The notes beneath the pieces were generated by a model. It did no database searches, was not told the DNA's origin, and worked only from the letters and a program-made list of their open reading frames with translations. The translations under genes were made by a program, and so were the position numbers. From NCBI GenBank assembly GCA_963691655.1, contig OY829328.1, positions 27,733,890 through 27,797,889 on the forward strand: a stretch of 64,000 nt of DNA, written 5' to 3'. The stretch comes from Toxonevra muliebris. Lineage: Eukaryota; Arthropoda; Insecta; Diptera; Pallopteridae. This document shows, piece after piece, positions 23,870 through 36,470 of the stretch. Each line of letters starts with the position of its first letter. The stretch's first letter is position 1.

Positions 23870-24310
23870 CGCAAGACCAGAAGGTCCTCTTAATGAAGCC
23901 CCAGAGATAAAAGTCTAAGAGCGTTAAATTTTTGGCGGAATTGCACATCACCTCTTCTGGAAATAACGCGTTCTGGGAACTTTTCTTCCAACACCCGCTG
24001 TGTAATATGCTACACCGCCTTGTTAGAACTATATGTTCTCTCGGTCCATATCATCCAATTGAGGCCAAGTGGAGGTCACCGGAAGGTCAACTCCCTTTGG
24101 ACGACAAGGAATCGAGAGTTTTGAATCTTGAGCCACACTTTCGGTAACAGCAGCAATATTCTCGTTTAACCGCGTATTTCGGCATCGCTTTGCTTGAATT
24201 TCGCGATAATTCGTTTAACTGAGCGAAAAGTTTGGCGAACAGAACTCGAATTTTTATAATATTCGAGCGATGTGCTGCACATTGTTGAATGGTGTAGCAC
24301 TCTATGACGG
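23870..24310 (-). pseudogene. Mariner-superfamily transposase, internally deleted
   Basis: Minus-strand frames show an N-terminal part (NSSSVRQTFRSVKRIIAKF, then ENIAAVTESVAQDSKLS and VTSTW) characteristic of a large insect Tc1/mariner-type family. Directly after it comes the C-terminal part (EEKFPERVISRRGD, LTLLDFYLWGFIK). Most of the catalytic middle is absent, and the last catalytic position reads Asn (KNLTLLDF) where Asp is expected. This is a deletion derivative with frameshifts. Confidence 0.65.
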
Positions 24311-26510
24311 CGCTTCCACCTGAGACGTCAGAGCAATAAGCTATCAATGTTCGGACATAGCTATTGAAAAACCATTTATATAAGGGTACATTCATTATTA
24401 GTTTTAAAACTCTAATTTTTTCTAAGCTTAATTTTTCTCGAAGACAGTTTAGCAGTAAGCCCGAGGTTTTCATCGTTTTTCACAGTTTATCAGGAATTTT
24501 AGTTTGAAAATAAACTTTAATATCTTCTGAAATAGTTTGAAAATTGCAATGAAATTGGATTGCGTGTGTTTTAACTTAAGGGCAAAGACAACAGTCAGCA
24601 GCAATGTGTATTTGCAATAACTTTGTCTTTTTACATATCGCTTAGTTGGTTTTTAATTTAAATTAATTTATTTAAAGCAACATTATAAAACTCTAGAGTA
24701 TGACTGCTTACTGCAAAAGGAACTCGCGCTTATTATACGAAAGTTACACACATTCACGCTTTTGCGGTTAAGAAAACAAGAGATGATTTGATGATTTTTT
24801 TCGGGGGTAAGAGTAAAGTGTGCATACTAACAATAAAAACGCCAAAAGTGTCTGTGTACTGTGTGGTGTAGGGTGTGGTCATGAATATGAAAATAATAGC
24901 TACAAAGTTATTTATTTTTCGTACAAGAAAAATATATGTACATAAAACACTACTACCAAAAAAGTACAAACAGATTGTATTGTTGTTCGTACCTACACGC
25001 AAATATAATAATGAAAAGTATAATATCAATGTGTGAGTGACTAGAGCAAATATACACATTAAAACATACATACATAAACATATAAACAGGCATACAAATT
25101 TTAATACACAAATAGCCAAAAGCATTTATTTTATTGACTGTTGCCATAAAGGGGACGCAAACAAGTCCACGTTGCTGCTGTTTCCGAACTGCCAAATAGT
25201 ATGGCCAACTACGTGAATGAAGGTGGGGTAGCTGGCCTGCTGGCCAATGTTGCTGGTAGTAGTGCTGGTCTCTTTGGAGCGAAAAATGAGGCAGTAAAAA
25301 AACGCTGATTTATTTTTAAAGAAACAAAAAAAAAAAACAACAACAAGTAGGTAGAGTACACAATACCCTTGCATGTGGTATATGAATGAGTCTATAGGTA
25401 TTCTGCTGTAGTAGCAATAGTTGTTCATGTCTGTGGTAAGGACTCATTTGTATGTATGCGTAGGATGTAGTAGTATTTAATAGTATTCATGTTTGTGTAT
25501 GAATTATTAAACATTCATGTATGCATGAGTTAATACAACGGCTGTGCTAGCTGTTATTGTTGCTGTTGTATAAATGTAAGCGTGTTGGGAATACTATTTT
25601 TGTTTGGTGTAGAAACTCATTTATTATCTTAGAAATACTTGATGTTTCTGTTGTATTTTCTTTTTTACGTTTTTGTAGTTTTATTTTGTATAAAGATTTA
25701 TGGAAATCGGCTGAAAATATTTGATGAAATTAAATGAATTACAACTTGAAATTTGTATGCACATAAATACTTATGAACAAGAAAAAAAAAATATTTGTAT
25801 TGTAAGTGTTTTTATAGCATGTTTACTGCTCAACAAACATATTTTTCACTCTTTTGCTTTGTTTTTTCTTTTCTTACTGATATATAATAAAATTATTTTT
25901 CTATAATAAGAAAAATTGTAAAGAAAACAAGTTTGGAATTTACGTACATATATCGAATTAACATTTATTACTTAATTAGCAATTAGTTTTACGTGTATTT
26001 TGTTGTTTAAAGAAAAAAATAATGGGTTGGTATTAAGTAGTATTGCCAATTCATATGCTCGCAAGCAAGTAGCTTAAGCAATAAACTTTAAAGCAGTGTC
26101 GTCCATTCTCCTTCATTGACAATTTAAATAAGTAGGGTAGAGTCCTGGATGTTGGAACACTTTCAATATTTCGTAACCGCGTTATGGTAGCACCATCGTT
26201 TAAACGATCTAAGTCACATCTCGTTGATATCTAATGATTTTTGTGGTTACAAAGAAAGAACGTTCAATTGTTGTGTTTTCTCAGATAAAATTATGAATTT
26301 TATTTTTCAAAAGTTTTCTTGAGGTTTCTTGAAGTGCCGATTAAGTGAACACTTTCCATCGATCATCAAAAGCATGTAACACATGGTTCATTAAAAATTC
26401 CAAAAGTTTGTCACATAACTATGCAAGTGACACACTTCTGTGATTCTCTTTATTGAACTGAAATTTCAGAATTTTGAAAAATCACTTTTCTAGCGCAATT
26501 AGTTTTTAGT
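24311..26510. other. AT-rich DNA with microsatellites
   Basis: It contains ACATACATA patches (about 24990-25090), CAA/AAC runs near 25340 and many T runs. Frames such as 24754-25125 (minus) are AT-driven and hydrophobic, with no recognised domain. The 5' leader of the next transposase may start near 26130 (GGGTAGAGTCCTGGATG), but the matching inverted end was not found. Confidence 0.4.
25201..25308 (+). CDS. Possible small ORF, 35 codons, Gly/Ala-rich
   Basis: An ATG in a good fly context (A at -3, G at +4) opens a 35-codon frame (MANYVNEGGVAGLLANVAGS... to ...KNEAVKKR, then TGA). Base composition is markedly less AT-rich than the surroundings, and the peptide is Gly/Ala-rich with a basic end. 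No family is recognised. It could equally be the remnant of an unrelated sequence or chance. Confidence 0.15.
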   Translation: MANYVNEGGVAGLLANVAGSSAGLFGAKNEAVKKR

Positions 26511-27290
26511 ATGTCATCACGACAAGAAGAAGCACGCAAATAAATTTTGCACGTTTACTTGAATATTACAAAAAAATCAAATGCAAAATGCGCGACCGTT
26601 CGAATGAAATCATTCGGTTTCTTGAACAGGAAGTGGCAAAAAATTTCGGGAAGAAATATAATTTTAGAAAAAACGTGCTAGACATGCTAAAATGCAATCC
26701 GAATCTGTCGCTACAAGATTTAACAAAAAACAAAAAAATTCAATACCAACCAAGTTAACATTTGAGGAATAAAAGAAGATGCAGTGCCAAGTCTTATGCG
26801 AAATATTCAGCACCAAGGTGGGATTACAAACAACAACAAAATGCCATTAAGCGATGCAAACGGTTGTACAAGACCTAATTAAAAAAACAAAAATGCGTGC
26901 GTAGTCATGAATAATGAAACGTATATCATTACGACATTATTAGGCAGGAAGCATTCTTATTTTGCAAAGGATAAATCTTAAATAACACAACATTTTAAAA
27001 TAATTCAAAGAGAAAAATATTCAAATAAAAGTTATAGTATGGCAGGGAATTTGCCAGTATGGCAAACATTCCACTCTATTTTTAGTGTCAGGGTCAACGA
27101 ATGCAGATGAGTGCTTGAAAAAGAAGTTGCTACCACTAATACGACGACATAGAACTCTAACAATTTTATGGCCCGATTTGGCAACATGCCACTACTCCTC
27201 TGCAGTCACCGACTGGTACCAAAGAAAAACATCAATTTTGTTACAAAGGACATTAACCCCCCAAATTTGATGTGCTATAACGAACCTCCT
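26511..27290 (+). pseudogene. Tc1/mariner-superfamily transposase, decayed
   Basis: It begins MSSRQEEARK at 26511, then stops. Later frames give VMNNETYIITT (expected position of the first catalytic Asp, here Asn), LGRKHSYFAKDKS, VWQGICQYGKHS, and ECLKKKLLPLIRRHRTL followed by LWPDLATCHYS, with the second Asp. After another frame change comes INFVTKDINPP, which normally leads to the last catalytic block. The order matches IS630/Tc1/mariner-type transposases of insects and cnidarians. Multiple stops and frameshifts and a missing C-terminus make it dead. Confidence 0.65.
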
Positions 27291-29872
27291 GGTTCTTTTA
27301 TTTAGGCTGAGGTATACGCAGTGACCAACCAGGTCATGTGCTCGTTGCACATCGTAGCTTTTTCGTCGGAGCTCGTTGAATTTCATAGCCTCTGCGGCAA
27401 TTCTTTTTGGCCTTCGTTTATTCGAGTCAGCGATCGGTTCAGTGTTGCGTGTCCTTGTGTCACAATGATGGTGCAGTCATACCGTTAGTGGCAACTTTCG
27501 TTTTTTGTACTACATCAATGAGGCTGTCGCAACAACCAACGCAAAGTGTCTTACCTACAAATAATCTTGGTGTCATGTTTCACTCTTAAGATCCAGTAAA
27601 TATCTCGCCGATTTCTTACAGAACCACGAACCCAGCTATATAAGCTGACAATAACAAATTTTCAGCCTTCCGTCTTGTCGCAACCAAAAGGATTATTGCA
27701 TATAAACTATTGATAGAGGAGAAGAGGTTACCTGCGACATAGTCTGAGTGCCTTCCTATTTGAAATGTAGGCCCTTTTTTCAAAATTTTCCTCCTGTTTT
27801 ACTATATTGCTTTCATTCTGCAGATGTGAATAGGATAAGAAAATTTCGAAAGCCAGATAAAAATAAAAATTACAGAAGAGTTCGAGCGAAACCCTCCAAT
27901 TGGCAACTCTAATATCACTGCATTCATTCCGTGCAAATAGCTCAGCTATTGTATTTATAAATGTTAACTCTTAATCTATTGATTTTAAAAATTAGTACCC
28001 AGTTGGATTCGTTTTAAGAAACAAACAAACACGTATTTTTTTGTTTTTGCACATTTGTTTATAAAAAGGTTTTTTTTTTAAATGTTTGGTGATGACACTT
28101 ATTCAAAAACACGATTTTTGTTATTGTTTGTGCATAATTATCACTATTTTTCTTTTGCAACCGAAAATGTCAAGCTGCAAAATTCAAATAACATAAAATA
28201 GTTGCACCAGTTTCTACTTAATCAGTTATGATACACAACAAAATAAAATAACGTGCCTGTAGAATTCTGTAAGAAAAAATTGGGTATGTAACCGATCTGC
28301 AACACGACGTGATAAAGGGTTAAAGGGAAGCTAAGCTAAGTATTGCTTGAAATATGTGAATAGTTTCTTGCATTTTGCATTTGAATGGTTTCATTTGTCA
28401 AAGCTTTGGCGTAAATCGAAGACCAAGTAAAACTATCCGTAACTTTTTGCGTGTTATATTTGTATCGGAATAAAATAGTCCTGCATTTTTATGTCAAAGT
28501 TTAGTGACGAAGAAAAATCTCTTCCGTATGCAAACTTTTCTCTGGTAGTAGTACCGCCTACAAAAGTCAAGAAATTCATGAAACCGAAACCTAGCAAACT
28601 CCAAAATATTCGACTTAAGAACAAGCTAAGAAATTTTGTCGATAAAATAATAACTGCGAGTGCTTCAACTTCTCCGAGTCGAGTAACTTTATAAAAAAGT
28701 TTGTGGACGCTTAATTTCTGAGAGCTCTTTCGACTTTTTTAGAAGCGTTCTATCAAATCAAATGTACGCCTTATTTTATTTAATTCTTAACTTTGATTTT
28801 TACTTTCCAGTTTGAATGGCATTCGATTTACTTGTCGGTGGTCGAAAACCCAAAAATAGAAAGATACCAACCAGTTTTTCTACCCGGCAGTCAATGACGA
28901 AACTACAGGAGTAAACTATAGACCCCTTTCATTTATGTGCAAGTACATCACGCAGTGCATAAATGCTAGTGCCTAGATCCTTCTTGGAATGTTGTGCCAT
29001 AATAGTAGTATTAGTAATTACGCAATGTAATTGAATATATTCTGGCAATTACCATTTAATAGCAAATACTACGGCAATAATAATTTAATTAAATTAAATT
29101 TGGGCATTCTAGTAGGTTACAAAAGGTTAACAACACAAGGCAGCATTACCAAATTTAATATGAATAAAGTTTTAATTGAAATTTCAATTAGCTTTAATAG
29201 CTCAAAAGTTGTTTGATAAACTGCATTCAATCTCACTTTAAAAAGTTTAGAAATAAATTTATATTTTGCACCTGTTGGTCTGCACTAAACTTTTGATAAA
29301 TGGCGGTAGGTTAACAAGTAGAAAAAATAAAACTTTTCCCATAAAAATCAATTCTCGCTTGTAAATGATTAAATAATTTGTAAGCGATCTAAAAGTATGC
29401 TGTGAAGTAATGTAGAGAAAAATCAATTATGCGTAGCAAAAACTTTTGGAAGCACAAGTTATATTTATTTATTCAACGCCAATGAGAACGATGACCGACC
29501 AAAAGAAAATTATCATCGCTTATGCAGTCGTAACAGATTTCTTCTGCTCATCAATAAATTATAGCTACTCTGAAAAACGCAAAACATTAAAAACGAACAT
29601 TATATAACTTTGTAGTTAGATCTTAGGCACACATAAATTATTTTCTAATCTTCTATGTTGACTTTCTGTTTGATTCTATTTAGTGTTGCTGAAGCTTTTT
29701 GCTATTGCTATCTAAAATATGTATGGATGGATTTATTGCTCTGCTACTTTTTAATACTTTTTTTTTTTAAGGAATATTGAATGCTGATAATTGCCAAACA
29801 AGAAATATGTTTAGTATTGTTGACATGATTGTCTGGAATTAGTATCTACTAATATCGACTACTACTACTATT
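27291..29872. other. AT-rich DNA without recognised genes
   Basis: A 67-codon frame at 28491-28694 is Lys/Ser-rich with no recognised domain. A less AT-rich patch at 27290-27600 is unidentified. Nothing else can be supported. Confidence 0.4.
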
Positions 29873-30760
29873 ATTATTTATTTTTATTTATTTATTTAAG
29901 ATATATATAATCCTTAAGCTACAAGATTTACAATCTTTAATTTGAGAAGCTTAAGTCACAACAATCAAACAATTTATTGAAATTAAAACTAAAATTAAAA
30001 ACAAATTTAAAAATAAATTTTGAGCAAAACTAAGTAATTAAGTATTAGAAAGATATAGTATAAGCTGAGCTTTAAATTGCGCTGCGCTACTAAGGGTTTG
30101 CAAGTAAGTTGGTAAGGAGTTCCAAAGGCGTATGGCATATATATATATAAAACTCACGCTCGGAGCCTAAGGACTTATGTCGGATTTGAATAATATGATT
30201 CACTCGAGCAGTGCGTAAAAACTTAAAACGTTTATATAAATATTCAGGCTCGTGTGTGTAAACAAGCTTTTGTATCAGCAGATTTAAAATTGTATCCAGT
30301 GAAAGATTCTTCTAGCATAGGTGGACGGACACGTGATCGAAGCGTTTTTGACCGTAAATGTACCTAGCTATGTTGTTGAATAGTACGTAAATTTTGTATT
30401 TGCAGGTGCTATCATAGTTAGCATACAGCTCGCATCCATAGAGCAAGGTAGGCAGAAAGTATGTTTTATCTCAGAGTATCCTAATTGGTTGAGGGGTGTA
30501 ATATTGTGTTACCCAGAGGGCGCGAAGCATTCCGAACACTTTACCGATTGTCGAGAATATGTGGTCATTCCAAATTTTGTGGCATATCATTAATGTACAT
30601 AATAAAGATCAAAGGTCCCAGCACAGATCCCTGCGGAACACCACGCTGGACTGCTAAGAAGTCAGACGTTAGCCCACCGGCGCACATACTGCTTGTGATC
30701 TTTCCGTGAGATATGATTTGGGAAGACCGACTGCAGTATTATTAAACAACAACCCATGAA
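29873..30760 (-). pseudogene. LINE (Jockey/CR1-like) with catalytic YADD block deleted
   Basis: On the minus strand the conserved turn RGVPQGSVLGPLIFIMYIND is clear at about 30590-30660. Right after MPQNL the sequence jumps to WNDHIFSTIGKVFG, which lies past the YADD box in intact elements, so roughly 70-110 codons including the catalytic aspartates are gone (junction near 30570). The rest reads almost openly: TYFLPTLLYGCELYANYDS, FNNIARYIYG and YAIRLWNSLPTYLQTL. The 3' UTR ends in (TAAA)n at about 29873-29900. Only a few stops and frameshifts are present outside the deletion. Confidence 0.85.
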
Positions 30761-30839
30761 GGGCTTAGACTGCTTCCACTTGTGTTGTACGTGTTACGTT
30801 AATGTATGAATGGAAATGCTCTACATTTTTATGCTGAAT

Positions 30840-31017
30840 CAAACCGACGAAGTGAAAAGCGTTTCTAAGGTGATTTTTCCTCTAGATAGTTTGCCATTGC
30901 TAGAGGTGATGCTGTGAGTGAAAAATTATTGTTTCTATTTCTTAATTTCTACCCGCGCCGAGCACCGAACCTGAGCACCCTACATAGCGGTTCAGAATAT
31001 AACCACGCGATCACCTT
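30840..31017 (-). mobile_element. tRNA-derived SINE
   Basis: On the minus strand from about 31016 a tRNA-like head has the A-box-like TGATCGCGTGGTTA and the B-box-like GGTTCGGTGCTC, followed by GGCGCGGGTAG and a short body with CTCTAGCAATGGCAAAC. The head differs from those at 5133, 14651 and 54629 and comes from another tRNA. It lies between two LINE fragments. Confidence 0.55.
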
Positions 31018-31199
31018 AAACAAATATTTTTTTGGATATAACCTTGATTGAAAATTTCGAGCTTGCTTTCCTCAAAAACTGAAAAACTTTATGCGGAAAA
31101 GAGCCCAGAATCTGATTTAAGTAGTATGAAAGAATTGATCTGTCGTCGCATTTCAGTTTTTTCTGTTAAGTCGCGTTTCTAGTCAAGTTCGAACATTTG

Positions 31200-31625
31200 G
31201 ATGTTTCGCGATACATGCGACTAGAGAGATCATCAGAGAATATATCATTAAAGAACATAGAAAAATTGGAGTGGACCAAGAACAGATCCATGCGGAGTGC
31301 GCGTCTGAATGCCATTTTCATCAGATAGTTTATTACCAGCCTTCAAATACTACACTCTTCCATGTAGATAGCTCTCTGACAGTCTAATAGCATTGTCAGA
31401 AAATCCAAAAGAGTGTTTAATCTTATTGTACAAATCGAATGGCGGCGGAAGGTTTAGAATACAAAGTAATGTTATTAAGTTGTCATGATATGGTATTCGA
31501 AAGTCTTCAAAAATTTGTATCTTTGCCGTATATATTTAGTGGTTTTCTACAACAATGTGAATAATTATTTAAGCTGCTGTAAGGGTTTTAAAAGATTTGA
31601 ACAAAATTGGTAGAACACGTATGGG
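31200..31625 (-). pseudogene. LINE reverse transcriptase fragment (Jockey/CR1-like)
   Basis: Minus-strand frames give LPPPFDLYNKIKHSFGFSDN, AIRLSESYLHGRV, then PHGSVLGPLQF and FFNDIFSDDL. These are the reverse transcriptase motifs before the active site, in the right order. It is distinct from the neighbouring fragment at 29873-30760, which has its own GVPQGSVLGP turn. Frames change several times and the YADD region is not reached. Confidence 0.7.
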
Positions 31626-34600
31626 TCTAAAGTCTGGAAATTTTAATAGATTGCTTCTTTTCTTTTGGAAGTGGAATCGCTCTTTCTCTCTCTGGAAAAT
31701 TACAGTAACTTTACAACAGAGAATTATTATTTACTTTTCGAACTAATTTTAGTTTAGTTTAATTCGATTTCTTCGATTACTATTCAAAGTGAGAAAATAA
31801 ATTCAATTCACATTTTTTATAATGTATGGAGATTGTACCATATTTCGATTTATGATTTATGATTTTTTTTACAAAACTAGTTTGAATGTTAGCATTGAAT
31901 ATATAGTAAAAACGTCGAATATTTCATTTTTAAACACAAATAAAATATGAAGAGCTAGCAGAATGATCAAAACCTCTTACTGTAATACATAAGAATTTTG
32001 ATTAAAATAAACAAAAAATATAACCGAAACTGGTTAAACATTTTTTATGGCACAGTGTTATTGCAAATAATTAAATGTATATATTTTAATTTATTGCTGA
32101 AATTGTCACATTGGTATACAATATGTCATAATGTTAAATAAATGTGGTTTTTTAAAACCACTATTCATACTGGAACAATATATAGAAATGCATTGATGTG
32201 GCAACATATATGGTATACCCAGCATGGAAATAGTAGTGATTTAGAACGTCTAGGTTGGCATCATTGGTATACCTTGCGAGTTGAGTTCAAAGTGTAGAGG
32301 AGTAATATTTGTATAGCTGGAAATAAACGAAAATTGTTTGCCGTCTGAAGCAAAGTGAGAGGAATGTATGTATCTTTGACCAAATAGTTCACACATATAT
32401 AAGACTTTTTTAATTGCAGAGATATACTAATTTTATTAAGTGAGTGAGTAAGGACTGAAGAATATACACATCAAAAATATGTTTTATTTATTTCATAATG
32501 GCGTACAATTTTGGTATTCTCTTGAAGGCCGTTATAGCCGATTTTCACTGCAGTTTAAAACTAATTCCCTAATTAATTCCTTACTGGGCATACACACACT
32601 TACATTTATTTGAATGCATCTGGGTGTGTGTATTTTCCATTTGTCATTTCCCGTTTGACGAATTGTTATTCATCAACAATTTAATATGGCTCTGATGCAT
32701 CAATTTTGGGTGCACGTAAAACAATTAGTACCCTACTTTATGCGGGGCAGTCTTTATGCGGGGCATTGTGTAATTGTAATTATTTAAAATGTGCGGTTGT
32801 GTTTGGTTCTCCATTTAAACATTGTGTGTTGATAATTTATTGATAAATATTTCACTTTTGAATGTTGCATATAGTTATAGTATTTATGGTAAACGAGGCG
32901 ATATATTACAACAACAAGCGATTCCATTATTTACTTACGTAGTGTGAGTGGTTTGGTTCTAATGCAAAAAATTCGATTTTTGCATTATTCTGGAAAAAAC
33001 GTACCTCGTTCATTATTCTGATGTTCTGAGACTCCGTATAATTTTTAACAAGGAATTTTCGCCAAAGACAGTATAATAGTTTTCTCAACGATTTTTTTTT
33101 ATCGACCATTTATCAAAAAAGGGGTTTAAAATTCCATTTTCAAGAGGAATGGTAGAAGATGGAGGAAAAAAGCGTACACAAAAATTGTTTATCTCTTTGT
33201 GTTTAATAAATTTGCTTCAGACATCAAATTCGTATCTGTTGAACTAAAGGAATTTCTTAATAGCCCCTGAAGACCCCATTTTTCCGACTTCAGGTCCATA
33301 TTGTGGGAGAACTAGATGTGATGTTTGTTGCAAATTATTGAGATTTTCGAATTCACAGGGTAGGAATTATCGCGATTCTACTGTATAAAGATTTGTCTAC
33401 CTATAAATAAACTCAAAATTAAAAAAAAATTTAAAAAATCAATTTTTTTTAAACTTTGAGACCGCCTATTTTTCTCAAAAATAAACATTTTTAAAAAACT
33501 TTTTTTTTTTAAATCCATTCTCATTTAGTTCTCTATAATATGAAAGTTTTAAACAGAAAATATCACTTCTAAAAAATTGAAAAAAATTGCTTTAACGAAA
33601 TTTTCCCATGGAAATTTTGTACAAAATTGACAGCTTTTCGATCAAAACATTAAATTTCACTCGTAGATCAAAACTTTTTAAGAACGAAATATTGCCGTAG
33701 GTATCCTTAAAAAGAAGTGTGTTTGGAACAGTTACTCAATATTAAATATTTTAGAAGTTATCAACGATTAAAAATATTTACCTTTTTAAAACTCGTTTTT
33801 CAGCCTTTGATTCAAAACCGTCTGGCTATTTTCCACTAGAGACCTCTATATTTTTTTCAAAATCTTATTTTTCTCATATAATCTTTCAGAAAGTCCACTA
33901 GGAGCATGAAAGAATCGAACTTTGCACATTTCATATATCTCATAAGCAAGCTAGTATGCATGTATATTTTAAATGACGGGTTTTCAAATATCTGAAAGCT
34001 TTAATTTTGCTAAACCTTCCGTTTAATCTATACAGTGGTTAATAATTTTGTATGTCAGCCATAATCCGCTTTATTCAGTACCCCAAAAACCAAATCGACA
34101 TTCTAATCATTCACGATCCTTAATTTCAACTATGAATAAAGCTAATCACGCTACTTTTGTTTTATTTTCAACAATTGCATACAAAATTTTTGCAATTGAT
34201 CTGCTAATTATGCAAATATCTGAAAAAAACAATATTTTAAAAATAGATTAAGTACTTTCGAAAAATTTCAAGTAGCTTAACAGCATTTTGCCATATCATA
34301 TGAAAGAATTAACAGCTTATTCACACACATTCACTTCAAATACAAAATTTCAATTGAAATTCTAAAAGATTTTAATTGCAATTTCAAGTTTTTTTTCCAA
34401 CAACTTGAAGTTGCAATATAATTCAAACGAAATTAATAATTAATCGATAAAATAATTAAAGCATACAAAAATGTTCAATGAAAATCAATAACAAAACTAA
34501 AATAGCTACAATGAGAACAAAAATAATCTGAAATACTCCAACTATGTAGCTACTAGAAAATGTGACAAGTAAAAAGTCAGCAAAAAAAAAAGTAATCAAT

Positions 34601-35917
34601 CTGAGCAGACGAATTGGCAACACCTCATAACTATGCAATTGTATGGATGTGAAAATGTATACGTAAAAAATTTCTATTTCTTTCTTCCTTTCATTTTCTT
34701 TCTTCCTTCTTTCTATTCATACCTTCAGGCGTTAAATATGTCAGAACATCTAGAGAAATATGTGTTGCTGCAAAGCTATGAACGTAAGAGTAATTAAGTA
34801 GAAGTTAGAGCTAAAATTGTTTCAGCCAAAGTCAAAAAATTTTTTTTTCTTTGGGCTTATAGAAAATATGACATCTAAAAAGAATTTTTACAAAAAGAAA
34901 AAAAAATAATCTAGTTCAGTAATAATTTGAGTTAAAGCTCGCAGTGCAACGCAAAATACTGTATCGAGTAAATATTGCATACTTTTTGTTGGTATTTTCA
35001 TTAAATTAGTCAGTAATGTCGTTCAGTTTGAGGTCCATAAAGTATTGTTCTCACCAAAAGAAAAAAAATTCTACTGCGTGGTTTTAGATGATCGACAACA
35101 AGGTATGGTTTCTTACATATATTTATGCACTGAATCTTAGTATAAAAGTGCGAAAAGTACGATTTACCTCCTTTAAATCTAGAAAATATTTTTTTTTACA
35201 TTTTGTCTTAATCGTCATTTGAAACTGGTAGTTCTTTCTTTTCGACTCATACTAGGTTAGTTTTTACCTAAAATAATAGAATTTTGAAAAATTCTGACCT
35301 AAAAATGCAAGAATAAAATCTTAAAATTCAGTTTACTTTATTTCAGCTAAAAAGTGATCGGATCTGGATAAATTAACAAATATTCCAACTATGAGAAGTA
35401 GCACTTTATTATAAAACTCTTGGTAAAACTTGAAGAGTAGGTTTCATAAATTCAATTGGGAAAAAAAATCAGCAGATATTAAACTTACTTTGAGTACATG
35501 AAAGTGGTGGAAATTTCACATCGATATCAGTTTTCTGGAAGCTTGATATAATATTTAAAACCGGTTTCACTCATCAAATCCCAGGCTCACATCATTGGTG
35601 CTCGTTGTTTAATTTTATTACACAATTTTTCGGATAGTTTTTAAAAAGATTTACATTTAATAATTTTGGCAATCGTGGAATATTTGCAATGGCTTAAGTT
35701 TAGGACGAATTTTAAATAAAATATCGTAATATAATCGTCTATAGTCTTTGGGCTTTTCAAAATCTGATAAAATAGCACCAACTTAGCGAACTTTAATTGT
35801 TCCCCTCGTAGTATATTTCATTTACGATATAGGTTTTGGTTATGGGATAATATTAGAAATAGGTATGGCCGAAATTCGGTTTCGATCGATAGAGTTAGTA
35901 TGTTCTGTCGGGTAATA
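31626..35917. other. Long AT-rich DNA without recognised genes
   Basis: Poly-A/T runs dominate, especially 33380-33620. A short direct duplication TTTATGCGGGGCA occurs twice at about 32739-32766. No frame shows a domain, and no RNA gene was seen. It may be intronic or intergenic. Confidence 0.4.
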
Positions 35918-35974
35918 GTCTTAACCAAGGCTAGTTTTTTTCAGCACGTAAAATATCTTATTTTTCGTTATTTT

Positions 35975-36470
35975 CAATCACTATTGCAATTTACAATTAC
36001 AAGTTTTTTTAAATTTTCAAATCTGTAACTTCTACGGTTATCGCTTAAAATAGATTTAAATCACGGAAATGACCGTTCTATTTCACAAGATGTTGTTGTA
36101 CAGAACTCGAATGCTGTTAACTCAGCCGGTGCTAATTTTTTAATGTAGTTGCCGCTAATATTAGTATGTGCATTATGCATAGTTTTGTGTACAGCACCTA
36201 GCGTTTCGTAACCGGGATTACGTTGAAAATTTTAATAAATTTCACTAAAAATTCTTTCATATCCAAGCCATCTAGCGCATTACGAGCTTCTGCAACACTC
36301 ACAATGACTTTATTTAACTCTAAGCCTTGAGTTTCTATTTTTTTATATGGGGTACTATGATCCATAAATATGTTTTAATAAATGCCAATTATGATACGAT
36401 ATCTGTATTAGCGAACAATTCTTTACATGAACTTTACATTTAGTGAAAAATTAAAAGTAGACAACTACAC
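35975..36470 (-). pseudogene. hAT-type transposase C-terminus (CGGBP1-like dimerisation region)
   Basis: Minus-strand frames show LFANTDIVSYLAFIKTYL-like sequence, SVAEARNALDGLD, EFLVKFIKIFNV and GAVHKTMHNAH. Then comes TTSCEIERSF, a stop, and FKSILSDNRRSYRFENLKK. The ERSF-x-x-LSDNRRS-FENLKK pattern is the hAT dimerisation end as found in CGGBP1-like genes and transposons. Stops and frameshifts break it, and the N-terminal part is missing. Its position inside hAT-type ends supports the call. Confidence 0.65.

Noticed and set aside
24754..25428. Overlapping minus-strand frames rich in hydrophobic residues (possible membrane protein)
   Set aside because: They arise from A/T runs and CATA microsatellites, overlap each other and have no consistent features.
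29873..29900. CRISPR-like or telomere-like repeat
   Set aside because: It is the (TAAA)n tail of a LINE. No regularly spaced repeats of CRISPR type exist in the window, and the organism is eukaryotic.
30485..30709. Plus-strand gene containing GPSTDPCGTPRW
   Set aside because: This is the complement of the LINE motif GVPQGSVLGP on the minus strand.
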